From Dolomedes plantarius (Eukaryota; Arthropoda; Arachnida; Araneae; Dolomedidae), in assembly GCA_907164885.2 (NCBI GenBank), contig OU015490.1:211534943-211598942 (forward strand): a stretch of DNA of 64,000 bases, read 5' to 3'. Below, piece by piece: positions 37,746 to 49,478 of the stretch (position 1 is its first letter; every line of letters begins with the position of its first letter). The position numbers and the translations under genes are program-made. The notes under the pieces are model-generated. The model was not told the origin of the DNA, did not search any database, and saw nothing but the letters and a program-made list of their open reading frames with translations.

Positions 37746-37747
<2 letters not shown>
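36446..37747 (+). mobile_element. Full-length Tc1/mariner-like element (1,302 bp)
   Basis: The 30-bp inverted ends start CAGAGGCTGTTC.CACATTTT at 36446 and end with the reverse complement at 37718-37747, with a single mismatch. Both sides carry the TA target duplication, the left within a (TA)n tract. One transposase frame fills the interior. The near-perfect TIRs and the open frame with only two stops point to a young copy. Confidence 0.9.
36590..37600 (+). pseudogene. Tc1/mariner-like transposase with two in-frame stops
   Basis: One reading frame of 336 codons runs from MAFLTKQWFEGYIYALSEEK to its natural stop at 37598-37600. It is broken only by TAA at 37157 and TAA at 37334. The N-terminal third has a basic helix-turn-helix region (KKGKKRQ, PRKKRTSS, then SQRTVAKSLKCS). 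The catalytic residues are Asp159 in TIVTIDESWVYL, Asp256 in HQDKASSH and Asp293 in TKSPDVSPMDF, with 36 residues between the last two by my count. Length fits the family (about 340 aa). It would bind the 30-bp ends and cut at TA. I chose the Met at 36590 because the family's N terminus is short; an in-frame Met at 36533 also exists. Confidence 0.85.
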
Positions 37748-37777
<30 letters not shown>

Positions 37778-38232
37778 AACAGGGGCGTGCTTGGGTTTTA
37801 GCGGCCCTGGGCGAAACACATTTACTGGCAATCAAATTTCTCTACGTACTGAGTAATGGATCTTGCTAGACAACCCCCTCCCGGCCAAAAAAATGCATTC
37901 ACTATTGATTTTACTAATTATTACGTTTAATGCATTACGTTTCGATATTAAAAACCTACGTAAAAGAAACTACGCACATCATATCTACGTAAAAGAAAAT
38001 TATACATGAAATTACAATTGGTCCACTAAAATATAAAATTAATTAATTTGTATGAATAATGAAACAATGGAAAAATTATTTACACGATTTAGAAAATGTA
38101 AATTGTTAAAAACAAATACTTACATGTATGAATTTGTTGGTTATAAAGCAATTTTTCTTGCTTTCTGAGCAGCAAAATTGTCTATTATAATTGAAAATTC
38201 CAAAGATCATGAGATATCATTTTTATTAGAAA

Positions 38233-39049
38233 CTAGCCGGGCTTCGCCCGTCTAGCCGGTCGGTTTAGGGACCCACTCCCTTCAGCAATCATTGTCAGAG
38301 AATGGAAACACTAAAAAACAACGAATAAAGGTATTTAAATTTTGTGGTACAACAATAAATAGCGCTATGTATGTGTCACACTCGATACAGCTCATACTGT
38401 ATCACTCTCTGGGCGCCATCTAGCGGACCTCAGCGCAAATAGAACCAAATATTGCATAAAAAATGTAATCAAATTTTTTCTAGAATAAAATTTAAAATTC
38501 GGGCTTCGAGATGCTCATACAAAGGAACGATAACATAATAAATACAACAATTTACTTTTAATAAATAATAACAAATGCGATTAATTCTTCGAAGAATCAA
38601 CGGTAATTCTTCGAAATGTCTGTGATTCACGCTTTATTTACTGATATATATCGGATAGCGGTGTAGTCTGCTTTTAGAATTAAAATATCTGTAAAACTAT
38701 TAAAGTAACAGAATAACTGTAAGCAGAAAAAATTATCAGCTTTCAAAACTCTTTCCAAATATGTAAGATTTATGTACTTTCATGAGAAAAAAATACACCA
38801 ATTTTCGACCAAAATGGCCGCCAAAATTGTCACCCTTCAAAATTGCTGGTTTTTTATTAATTAAAAATTAACGGTAATAAAATTTAAAATTCGGGCTTCT
38901 AGGTGCACATGTTCAGAATCTTCACTACCCGTGTGCCAAATTTAATAGTTGTAAGTTTTGTAGATTTTTCTCGACGCAGCACACATATAACATGGACATC
39001 CGGAGGTGTGACCGACAGACAGAATCCGACCTTGCTTGATTAATATAGA
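38233..39049 (-). mobile_element. Helitron (817 bp)
   Basis: On the minus strand it begins TCTATATTAATCAAGCAAGG and ends with the GC-rich palindrome ACGGGCGAAGCCCGGCTAG followed by T. It is inserted between A and T, as Helitrons are. It shares internal sequence with the 439-bp element at 35066 (for example AAAAAATTATCAGCTTTC against its counterpart). Non-coding. Confidence 0.8.
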
Positions 39050-39367
39050 TAAGTGCCAAGGAGGACATGCTTACAATCCGTATTCAAAGCATACTGATTG
39101 TACCTGCTTGGTGTAATATTTTCAATTCTTCGTGAAGTGGGAAATAAAATACATTATAATGATAGAGAGAACAAGTAAAAGCCATTTTTTGTTTACCTCA
39201 CTCCTTCAGCCTTCAGACCCCTTTCTTCACCAACAGGTTTGGAGCGCATTTATTTACTTGTCTTACACTCGTTGGAGAAATGTCTTGTCTATTGTTTCTT
39301 TGAATAGACCAAACATTTGACCAAACGGTATTAGTATTCGCTCACAAAGATATGTTCACGTTTTTCT

Positions 39368-39438
39368 CAGTTTGCAACAGTTTGAAATAGTTGTGTCAGT
39401 TTGCAACAGTTTGCAATAGTTTGTCAGTTTGCAACTAT
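39368..39438. repeat. Short minisatellite
   Basis: CAGTTTGCAACAGTTTGNAATAGT recurs with small changes three times in 70 bp (CAGTTTGCAACAGTTTG, CAGTTTGCAACAGTTTGCAA, CAGTTTGCAACTATT). No further meaning is seen. Confidence 0.6.
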
Positions 39439-40923
39439 TCCGTGAAAACGGACAGATTCCAACAAAATGGTTTATAGTTCTTCCAATAACTGTATGTAGT
39501 GACTGACAAATAGTAGAAACTGATAATGAAAAAAAGGATTGATAATCAAGGTTTTACTATGACTGAACTGAAGATAAATAAAGTTTTTCTAACCGAGAAA
39601 TTTTTCGAACCAAGAGGATAGTTTGTCAATTAAGATTCTTTCTACGATTCTTTTCAATAAATCGAAACATGTATTTTTTTTTTATAAGCTGAATTACAAA
39701 AACCGCGAAAAATGAGGGATTTCTTAAAAAAAACCCGTAGCATTTAGAAAGGTGTTGCGATGAGAAATAAAAATGACGGCCCTAAATTTTTAGCCAACCT
39801 GGGCGATTGCCCAGTTTGCCCACGGCTAAGCACGGCCATGTATATGAAGGATGTTAATCATATCCTAATTCATAGTTGTTGAATAATTTTCAAGAATTAT
39901 TTATATTAAATTAGATTTCATTTAAAATGAATTTTTTCATATTTTTAGAAAAATTTCTTTAGCATTCAGAATAGGAATTTTTTTTTTAAATTGTGAAATG
40001 TAAATAATCGGGATTATATGTGTGTCATAAATATCGATAATTTATTTTAATGCAATTTTTGACGACATTTTTTGTATACATCTTAATTCCACTGATTTAT
40101 ATTACATACTGCATAACTCTCAGCATAACATCTAGAATGATGCATGGAATGTCGTTGTTGCGTGATGGGACATACGGTACCCCACCTCCCCCTGTAAAAA
40201 TCAAAACAGCAGAATTTTTTTTCTTGGGGGGGGGGCAGCATAAAATATCTAAGTAAGTGCATCTGAACCTTTTTACAATTTTTTTTCCAAAATTCAGTTG
40301 TATTTTAATATAGCGTGTCACTAAGGGTTAAAGAATAAGCTTGTATATTCTGTAAAACATTTCAAAGAGAAGACAATTTAATTTTAAATACGTATGTCAC
40401 GGCTCTTCGCCGCGTACCCTTTAACAAACTAATTACTCTAAATGACAGTCATAAAACAATAGGCCGGTGGAAGAACTAATACTTAATTAACATTTAAACA
40501 ACTGTATTAATTAATATTAAGTGAATACCCAAATAACCCAGCTAAATCGCCATTTTCAATCATCTCTCAGCTCACAACAGACGCACGTCCTATGTTTATA
40601 AAAATATCCCTAAAAATTCGCTTTTTTTATCTCGCGCGTTACAAAACAACGTGGGCGATCATCTCGAGCCCCTTCTCTCGAACATTCTGGCGATTGCATC
40701 ATCACATGATATCATAGTCAGGCACAGTCCTCCTGTATTTTGTTGACATATTCCTGAGCGTGTGCGAGCAATTCGATGACCGTGAACTCTTCGCTGCGAA
40801 AAACAATCTACTTAATGAATTGGAAAATACACTATGACTTTAATAGAAAATTACCCTTTAACGCTTATTACTATAATTAAATATAGTTTATGCTTCTAGC
40901 ATCAGATGTATATAATTATATCA

Positions 40924-41152
40924 TTTTTTTTTCCAATGCGGCAGGCGGTTTCTCGGACAATATCCTTACCGCCATAGTACAATGCAGTTTTTCTAGCCAT
41001 TTTATTATGGGGGCACCATATAGGCGGACAAGCATTACCCCCTATGAAGGGGTGACACATACGGAGGCTTTTAGTGCCGGAACGCCGGAATTCGATCAGA
41101 GCACCCTCAGCACCGAAAACCAGCGCGCTGTACCACAGGGCCACCACAAGCC
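40924..41152 (-). mobile_element. tRNA-derived SINE, copy 2 (about 229 bp)
   Basis: This is the minus-strand copy of the 225-bp SINE: CTTGTGGTGGCCCTGTGGTA, CAGCGCGCTGGTTTTCGG, then a body and a tail read as T's at 40924-40932. The 9-bp target repeats ATTATATCA lie at 40915-40923 and 41153-41161. Confidence 0.85.
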
Positions 41153-42313
41153 ATTATATCAACTGTAGAAATTCAGAAATTGATATAAATATTAAGAATT
41201 CAGGAAATTTAAAGCTCTCTAATGTTTCCAGAAGTTCAATAAATCTAATATTTCCACCGTCTAAATCCTTTGTTTTTTAAACTTACAGAATCGAATATTA
41301 CGAGGCTTTTATTTTTTTGAACGTCATAACATTCGAGAAAAAAAATAAACCTAAAAAGTATCCGAAAAATAAATGTTTAATAACTCTAATGCTATCTTCT
41401 TCAAAATCCTTTAAATTTTTGAAAAAATTACTTAACATTTGAGAAAGAAAATAAAATGAATATGTGTGTTGAGTGAAGTATTTTTCTATATATTTTACTT
41501 TATTTGCTCATAAACAGTTGAATCTGTATACTTAATATATATTGAAATTAATTTATTAAAATACGTTCCTGAGACAATATATATATTTTAACTGATAATG
41601 TTTAAGTTATAGATTTGAATTATTTTAAATATCGACATATACAGACTACATATTATATGTAAAGGGCTCATTAAAGTTTTACAACGCTAAATATTCTACG
41701 CATGCTGTGTTGTATAAATTAATATCTCTTTTCAGTCTACAACTTTACGAGTAAAATTTACATGAAATTTTTATCAATATGTCTGCAGAAATTTGTATTT
41801 AAATAAAAGCGAATAGTGTACTGAAAAACTTTCTATAACTCAACAGATTTTTTTTTAAAATTTCATCTTTGTAGGAACCACTTTTTTAAACTTTTAAAGC
41901 ATGTACATATTGATCTGAAAAACAAAATCGTTCATACTGTTTCTTAGGATATAAATACTATAAAAATGAAATGAAATATTGAAGAGGAAATAAAATGGTC
42001 CAATAAAAACGAGTTAACATTTTCAGACGTTTACTGTTTTACAGAAAGACATAGCCATTAATTAAACGCTTTGTAAGAATAAAACTAATTAAAGGTAAGA
42101 GATAAAGAACCGGATAAAAACGGAGGTATATAATGCTAGCTAGATGTTCCATTTTGAAAACTTTTTCCTTAGCATAAGAAAACCCATTATTCATCCTTTC
42201 CTTCCATTACGTCTCCGACTAAGAATAAGATAATAGGTTTTTTTTTTTCTCTTCCCTACGTTTTAGTCGTTTCTGTGAAAACTTGTGGCTAATGTACGTC
42301 CTTTCGTTTTTAG

Positions 42314-42499
42314 GCTTTTTACCTGCATTTGATGGAACAGCGAGGGGGAATTATGGCCTAATGGATCAAGTCGCTGCGTTGCATTGGATTCAAGAAAATA
42401 TAGCAGAATTCGGCGGTGACGTGAATAACGTAACTTTAGTGGGGCAAGGCCACGGTGCTGCCTGCGTGAACTTTTTAATGATATCACCTATGGCGAGAG
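42314..42499 (+). CDS. Nlg: Neuroligin, internal exon with degenerate nucleophile elbow
   Basis: This 62-residue exon continues directly from 313-462 (RLGVLG followed by FLPAFDGTARGNYGLMDQ). It contains ALHWIQENIAEFGGD, the conserved helix of the carboxylesterase fold. It then has the elbow VTLVGQGHGAACVNFL, where Gly replaces the catalytic Ser of GESAG in true esterases. That replacement is characteristic of neuroligins and makes the domain non-catalytic. The acceptor is GTTTTTAG ending at 42313; the donor GTAATA begins at 42500. It takes two bases to complete a codon and leaves one. The intron before it is about 41.9 kb, unusually long and largely transposon-derived. Confidence 0.92.
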
Positions 42500-42618
42500 G
42501 TAATATATTTTCTTGCTTATTTTTGGCTGTGCTAAAATGATATAGCTTATGTAATAAATTCTCGAATGTTTGGTGGTTTATATGTATTGTTATACACACA
42601 TATGTACACACATATATA

Positions 42619-44252
42619 CAGGTAGAACCTCCTATAGCACGGCATCTTACAACACGGTTTCGCTCTAACACGATAAGATAAATTGCAGGAATCCTCGTAT
42701 AACACTGCAATCTGTAACACGGTTTCGCTCTAACACGATAAAGAAATTGCGAAAACCTTTGTACAACACTGTACTTCTATACAGCTAGATAACACATCTA
42801 AGAACTATAGTGGCTTTACATAAAAATGTATTTACAAATTATAATTTATTGCTTTATAACTCTATAAATTTGCAAGAAAGCCTAAGCTTAGCTGAAAATC
42901 TTGAATCATTTTTCTGAATGCAGACCCTTCCGCTGAAAGAAGCCGAAAATTCAAGAGGGAGCTGCAAAATTGTCTATCTCCATACCGTGAATCTACAATG
43001 ACCTTGTAAGAACAAGCAAGCAAACCAAAATGACAGATTTTTTAAAGAGGATAGAAGGTGCAAAAAATATAATTGAAGAAAAGGGTTCTGAAAGTGAAGG
43101 TGATATCGTTCAATCGATAAAACGTTCTCGTTTGATTGTACTGAGCAGTGAAAAGGAAGAAATTTATTAAATTCAAGTCGCATTAAATGAGAATAATATT
43201 CTTCTGTTTCTTTTCGTTTTGTGTTTTATATTTATCTTACTATTAACAGCTGAAGGTAAACAAATGTTAGTTTGTTAGTTAGCAGACACGGGGAGGGGCT
43301 AATCTCGCGAACCGAGCATAGCAGGATACCGCGACTGATACCGATATACGCGGACGGCCGAGACGCGTGCACTGATGCTATCCTCAACTTTCAAAAATTT
43401 AAACTTTTATAATTATTCAATTAAAACCGCCGAACTCAATAGAAGAGGACAGCAGAAAAAGTTGACATTCCGGGTGGGCCAGCTCCTTTCCGTTTCACAA
43501 AGTTCCGTTCACCGAAGTAACGGTGACTCAGAGGTATCGCTCCTGACGTCTAATCCTAAGGTCCCGGGTTCGAAACCAGCCGCCGTCGGGTGCAAGCAGG
43601 GCCTTTTTATCGCATGGGCAAATCGGGACTTTGCCCAGGGCCCCCTGATGCTAGGGGGCCCCAAAACCCCCTTGGTGTATGCACCTAGTACTTCTAATAG
43701 TATGTATTTTTATAAATGTCCGTAAGGGGGGGCCCCCAAATAGCATCTGCCCATTGGCCCACAGCGTTCATAATCGGGCCCTGGGTGCAAGAACATATTA
43801 GAAGAACATAATTGAAATCCAGAAATAAATTTGAAGTACCAGAAATAATTTTAGTTTTAGGAAAGGAGAAGTTAAAGCCTTTAGAATTTTTTTCTAATTA
43901 AATGAGCTTTTTTGTTTAAAATGCAAAATTTGAAAACGGAAATTTTAAATAATTATTTTGTTTTTTTTTAAATCTAACATATTTTTAAAAGTGAATAAAC
44001 AGTTTTTAATCTTTAAGATATAAAGCCATTTCATTTTAAATCAACAAAGGAACACATCGGGTTGCCACTCAGCTAGTATTTTTAATAAAAATTAAGTTGC
44101 TTATATGGAATTTTAAAAAAAGTTTATTTTTAATAAGATTTCAGAACGTCACCCCCCCCTTTTTGAACTGTCTCTGGGACTCCTATAACACGGTTTCACG
44201 TAACACGGCATTTTCTAGGAACCTATCTACCATGTTATAGAAGGGTTACCTG
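42619..44252. mobile_element. Tigger/pogo-like remnant (1.6 kb)
   Basis: The left end CAGGTAGAACCTCCTATAGC and the reverse complement of the right end, CAGGTAACCCTTCTATAACA, are imperfect inverted repeats flanked by TA. GTTTCGCTCTAACACGATAA occurs twice near the left end. The frame at about 43015-43168 (QTKMTDFLKRIEGAKNIIE) resembles the tail of a Tigger transposase. The core is lost and the interior contains unrelated insertions, including the tRNA-like block at 43520. Confidence 0.5.
43520..43587 (+). other. Degenerate tRNA-Arg(TCT)-like sequence or SINE head
   Basis: The block reads ACGGTGACTCAGAGGTATCG, then an anticodon-arm-like CTGACGTCTAATCCTAAGG and a T arm with GGGTTCGAAACC (43566-43577). 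TCT sits in the anticodon position, as in tRNA-Arg(TCT). The acceptor stem pairs only partly (ACGG with CCGT) and the D stem is broken, so it is not a functional tRNA. It is probably the head of a SINE. Confidence 0.4.
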
Positions 44253-44374
44253 TACTTCTATTTATTTATTTTTGTAATTTTATGCACGCTATGAATACCC
44301 AATTTTACTATAACAGATGTATCTAACGAAATACTTCTATAAATGTCTGTAATGTTACATTAGATATTAAACAA

Positions 44375-44498
<124 letters not shown>

Positions 44499-44515
44499 CA
44501 TTAAAAACCCCATAC

Positions 44516-44946
44516 CATTTTAAAATCTAACATTATTCTAAATTCCCTTGGGCGTACGAGCTAAATTTCGCTTTCGATTCTAAGTTCTAATAACCTCGAG
44601 AGAAAATATTAAATGGCTTCCTTTTTCAAACTTGCGCGGCGTCCCCCAACATTTTATATAGGCTCTGCGCAGATTACATAAAACCACATGTAACTTATCG
44701 ACAACAGCAAATCCCTAATCGCTATCCTGATCACATGACAAAATTTATATAAGCCGCCTGAACAAAAAACCTGTGCGCTTTTTGGATCATGTAACTGCCT
44801 TGGGCAGACGTAATAAAGTCTCCTCTTAATAAAGTTTTGTGATGCCGTAACTTGCAGTGTCATCTATTCTTCAAGCCACGACTACTCTTCATCCCCTGTG
44901 ATGTGCTGGACGCCCATTCTCTCCTTGGGTTGTCCAGTATGTTACA
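44516..44946 (+). mobile_element. Possible solo LTR
   Basis: A block less AT-rich than its surroundings carries a TATA-like TTTATATAAGCC at about 44744, two AATAAAGT poly(A)-type signals at about 44809 and 44829, and ends CCAGTATGTTACA. This order suits an LTR. The left end is blurred by the microsatellite and no target duplication is seen. Confidence 0.35.
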
Positions 44947-44962
44947 TATATATATATATAAA

Positions 44963-45900
44963 CAGTGATACCTTCCTTAACGGACACTCCCGAATTGCGG
45001 ACACCTTTAATTAACGGACATTTTTACGAGTCCCAGTCCTTTTATATAGGACAATCCATGTTATTCCCTCTAGATAGCGGACACTCCGAATAGCGGGCAG
45101 GTATTTTGAAACACTTTCAATTTTTTGGTAAACATTTCAAAATTATTCTAACAAGCAAGCTAAAAATATATGCTTATGCGTCTTTACAACGAACTTCTAT
45201 AAATTTAAACTATAAATGTAATTCGACCCTAAAATGTTCACAATGGCATTAAATGTTAATGCCAAAAATGTTAATTTAGTTTTCTTGCCTCCTAACATCA
45301 TCTCGATGCTACAGCCACTTGATCAGGGAATTATCCTTAGATTTAAGTACGGTACAGAAAGCTGCTTCTAAGACATGTGCCTTCACAGATTATCTCCTTG
45401 AAATCCAGCAAAGATTTCGTAATTTCGGTATCTGTTTAGGATGTCATTTCCTGGGATACGTCAGCCCTTAAAAAGGTGCAACCTGGGTGTGTTCTAAAAT
45501 GGTTTAAGGCAGGATTTTTGAGTACAGGCAAAGCGGCAACTGACAGTACTGCTGAAAAAGCGAAAAAGAACTTACGGATCTAGTAGCCAATGTTGATTCC
45601 AATATCAGCGTTGAAGAGTATGTCAAGATTGATGACTGATATATCCACTCAGGAATAAAACTTGCATGTTTCCAATTTCATTCATCGGGACACCACTGAA
45701 GCTCTGGCCCTTTCTGAGGATGATGATGGGGAATCGCCAATTGAAGACTGCAAAATCAAAGATTATTCGGAAGCACAGACATACAGCGAACAATCAAAAC
45801 AGTTCTCTCTGAACAATGAAGATTAGGAGGGATTAGCAAAGCTAAATACTATGAAAATTCACCTTGATAAACAGGTTTGCTGGGAAAAAAGAGGAATCAA
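44963..45900 (+). pseudogene. Tigger-type transposase remnant
   Basis: CAGTGATACCTTCCTTAACG with repeats of CGGACA is a pogo/Tigger-like end. Downstream (about 45240-45840), NAKNVNLVFLPPNIISMLQ followed by PLDQGI matches the conserved LVFLPPNTTSxLQPLDQG segment of Tigger/jerky DDE transposases, which contains the third catalytic residue region. Later frames are shifted and stopped. The N-terminal CENP-B-like part is missing. Confidence 0.65.
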
Positions 45901-46367
45901 ACTTTGTTAACAGTTTTTTCAGTAGTAATTAAAATAATTTAGCTCCTATACATTGTATTTTGGGATTATTTAATGCCAGATAAAAGGATTAGCCTACAGT
46001 TAAAAGGTAAAGTAGTAAATAGTCATTATTTTCTTACCTAATTAATTTTTCCTTTTTAGTTAAAATTGCAGGCGTAATTTTCAATCAAATGTCAAACAGA
46101 AATGCAAAACATTTTATTATAAAAAGGTTGTCCTCCCCATTTTTGAAAAGAAGTCCATTTTTGAAAAGAAGACTGTTTAACTTTCACTGACGTATATTTT
46201 GCATATTTTCCAGTGGTGCAAAGCTCTAACTCATTCACATATAAAAGCAACCTTGCCAAATAAAAACAGCACATTGTATTGAGGTAAAGAGCGCTAAATG
46301 GATTTCAGTGAGCTCTCCTGCAAAATTTAATAAGACTTATTGCCTTTTCACCCCGGTACATAGAATA

Positions 46368-46411
<44 letters not shown>

Positions 46412-47539
46412 TTAATTAACTGAAAGGCATAACATAACTAACAATTTAACAAGAACTTCGAAGACAACGTACCTATTGTAAACATGCGGTAAGGAAGCCA
46501 TTATCGTATAAAGCCAATATAGTTAAAATATAATTGAATGTAGTATTTAAATATGACTTTCCTGCGCCAGACATATTGATATACCATATTCAATTATATA
46601 TACACATTCTAATCCAATTCGAAACGTGAAACGTAATGGATTTAATTAAGTTTGAGTGCTAATTAAAAACTGTGTGTCCTATTGTGCAACATATTGTGTT
46701 GACGTAAAAACACGTTTTACTTTTGAAGAACATTAATTAAGACGGTATTTCTACTGTAATATTTTAGGACAAATTACTTTCTTTTTTCCATTTTATTTAA
46801 CTTTTTACTCATAGAGGATTCGTAGGATATATTTTTCCTTCCTACAGGAAAAAATATGTAATACCTTTGAAGTACATATTAATTAACTAATCCTAATGAA
46901 AGATATTTTAAATTCCAGATATTGTTTGATGTTTAGTTTTAAAAGCCAAAATAATATGTTGTTACCAAGAAAAGTTTATGATATTAATAAGGAGATCTGT
47001 TTGCAAGTTAAAAAAATAATTATATGATACACTGCTCAAAAAGATACAGTTCAGAAATTGTATTCTCCTTTCTAATATAATTATAATCCTATTATACGCT
47101 AATTACACTGAACCCTAAACTTTTATACATATTTTCTTTATATCGTCATTCATTGCAGTAAGCAATACTTCTCGAACTTAATTTCGATGTAAATAAAAGA
47201 GGGGGGGATAGGGTTTTGGGGCACAGCCTGTTTCTAACTGGTAACCCCCTAGCAAAACCTCATTATTAGTTTTTTTTAATAGCATTTAATCGGCAAAATA
47301 TATGCTATCATAATAAAAAAAAAATCTTAAAATGTCAAAAAAAAAAAAAAAAAATCATTTGCACAATGTTGTACTTAAGATTACTTATCATACTTGACAA
47401 TATTAAATGTGCAAAATAAAACAGTGTTAAATTATGAAACGTTTATTAAATACAATAATAAATGAGAGTATTCTTGATAATAACACATTGTTAAGAACAA
47501 CAATGAAAATGTTGTAGAAAAGGATGATTAGGAACGAAT

Positions 47540-47692
47540 GCGTCTATTGATGATTTTGTAAAATATTTAGCATTGGTGATATTTTTAACTGTCATAAACC
47601 TTCCAACAATTCTCAAATTCAAGATTATTTCAACGGTTCATTATGCAAATTTGGATCATCTTTCAGCCCTTGAGCAATTCTAAAATCGTTCA
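47540..47692 (+). pseudogene. Decayed duplicate of neuroligin exon 3 start
   Basis: GATTATTTCAACG..., ATGCA, TTGGATCA.CTTTCAG and CCTTGAGCAAT at 47623-47692 align to the first 66 bases of the real exon at 58692, with one extra base and about a fifth of positions changed. The intron upstream also matches: GAACGAATGCGTCTATTGAT and GATTTTGTAAAATAT appear at about 47530-47570 and about 58622-58655. An AG still precedes the exon-like part. The frameshift and substitutions exclude function. It lies 11.07 kb upstream of the real exon in the same orientation. Confidence 0.75.
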
Positions 47693-47993
47693 TTTATATA
47701 ATGCAATGTTTCCCAACCCGTTGGACCCCCCCCCTAGTAACATTTGGGAAACATTTGGGAAATTTGGGGTAAGATTCAGAAAATTTTGATATATTTCCAC
47801 ATTCTCATCATATTCGTTTCCTTAAGAATTCAGATTGTTTTATATTGCTGCAGTCACTTTTAATTCACTGTAAGTGAAATTCTAATTTGATTTACCACAT
47901 TCTTGAGCAACATAAGATAATTTAAAATGTGACATTCACATGGAAGTTAACGAGGCACCGGAAGGCAGAGAACCTTTTTTGATCAAAAAATAA

Positions 47994-48058
47994 AAACGGA
48001 ATATAGACACAAAAAATTTTCCTCGGTAAGGATAATTTTTTGTGGCTATATTTCCGTT
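47994..48058. repeat. Short hairpin
   Basis: AACGGAATATAG and ACAAAAAATTTTCC are followed, after a 7-base loop, by GGATAATTTTTTGT and CTATATTTCCGTT. The stem is close to 28 bp. It may be a small MITE remnant. Confidence 0.6.
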
Positions 48059-49084
48059 CTTAAGATTAAAGAAAAAGTGCTATCGTTGAATGTAAAAAAA
48101 TAACAATAAAATACAGTAGAACCCACTTACTACGAGCACGGTTAATATGAATTCAAATTGTTTTGACATATAGATTTTTAATGTGTAATAATGCAAATTC
48201 CACGCTTTATGCGAGGCACTTCACGGATATTACGAGAGCTGAAAATTCTGAACTTACTGAATATTTAAAAAAAATATTAATATTGCTTTAATTTGTACAA
48301 AAAATATTTCGTCCTTTGAACTTAAAAAGAAAATTGAATGTTTTTTTAAAAAGTTAATGATTGATCTTTGGGGTATTCCAAATTTTGTTTAAAAACTAAA
48401 GCAAGTACTATTACACTGAAGTAAAGGCGAGTCATTCTAATTATTTAACTTTCATATGTAGAAGATTGTTAATATTTAAATTTTTTTTGGTTTTCTAGGA
48501 TAAAAATTAAATTTTATTTTATCTCTAATTGTAGCATTAAATGAGCACCGAAACCACTTATAAAACGTCGCGAAATATTGAAACCTCGATTAATTTAGGT
48601 TATCGACCTGAAAGTGATCATTCTGAACCTTTGTGATCAATTTCCAATCCAGAGGCATTCCTCTGGACGACCGTTAACCTTCACGTGGCAGATTTGATTT
48701 TTGAATTTTTCTCCCAGTGGCGTAACGCGTTCGGCAAGCCAAGATGTTGGTAAGCTTTGAGGAGGACCTCGGCTTGATTTCAGTCGTTTTACTACGCAAA
48801 TCAGAAGGCTTGGCACATTCATCCTCCTAACCTGGCTGGAGCATATTGAGATAGATTTTGGATTATCCCAAGCACTATGACTGCTCAGGCTTGCAGCGAC
48901 CTAATGAGTGAGTATTTTATTGCACGCATTAAAAGGGTTAGGCGAAAAGTTATACAAGTTCAAAGCTGTTTGTAAAAAGTGGTAGTTTAAGTATTTGCAA
49001 AAAACTACCAGAAATTAGCAAGTTCCTCTATTTCTGTCAGAAAAAAGTGGTAACTAGATTAAACCCGTACTAAACAGTTAGGGA

Positions 49085-49250
49085 AATAATATCTGTCAAT
49101 GGAATGACAGCTTTCAGCGTGACCTAACATATAGAGGTCTAAGACCATAGAGTCACTCGCACACGGACATCAGAAAATCTGTTGATAATACTTATACATT
49201 TAAATGAATTACTCTTCGTTTCCAATTGTTGTTTAATACGTATATAAGTA
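49085..49250 (+). repeat. Direct repeat (165 bp), partner at 54920-55095
   Basis: GTCAATGGAATGA.AGC, GACCTAACATATA.AGGTCTA and GCGCACACG/CACACGG are shared in order by the two blocks. The copies flank, at a distance, the SINE, the foldback MITE and the hAT element. This is an older segmental duplication of the intron. Confidence 0.65.
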
Positions 49251-49251
49251 T

Positions 49252-49478
49252 GGGCTTGTGGCGGCCCAGTGGTACAGCGCGCTGGTTTTCGGTGCTGAGG
49301 GTGCTCAGATCGAGTCCCAGCGTTGCGCCACGAAAAATGCCTCCGTTCGTGTCGTCCCTTCATAGGGGGTAATGCTGTCCGCCTATATGGTGCCCCCACA
49401 ATAAGATGGACAGTAAAACTGCGGCGTAGTAAGGGCCAATGTTTGAATACAAGTGCCTCCGCATTGGATAAAAAAAAA
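49252..49478 (+). mobile_element. tRNA-derived SINE, copy 3 (about 227 bp)
   Basis: GGGCTTGTGGCGGCCCAGTG and GTACAGCGCGCTGGTTTTCG form the head, AGATCGAGTCCCAG fits a B box, and the end is GTGCCTCCGCATTGGAT plus A's. The perfect 14-bp target duplication ACGTATATAAGTAT lies at 49238-49251 and 49479-49492. This is the youngest-looking of the three copies. Confidence 0.9.

Larger units (their letters stand above)
37780..39840. mobile_element. hAT-like non-autonomous element (2.06 kb) carrying a Helitron
   Basis: The left end is CAGGGGCGTGCTTGGGTTTT and the right end, reverse-complemented, is CATGGCCGTGCTTAGCCGTG, both leading into a GGGC-rich segment. Flanking 8-bp sequences TGTGTGAA (37772-37779) and TATATGAA (39841-39848) match at 6 of 8. 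CAGGG termini plus 8-bp target duplications are hAT features. A Helitron occupies 38233-39049. No transposase ORF is present. Confidence 0.55.

Noticed and set aside
40390..40850. Possible LTR (starts TGTCACGGCTCTTCGC)
   Set aside because: No matching end, target duplication or poly(A) signal arrangement could be fixed.
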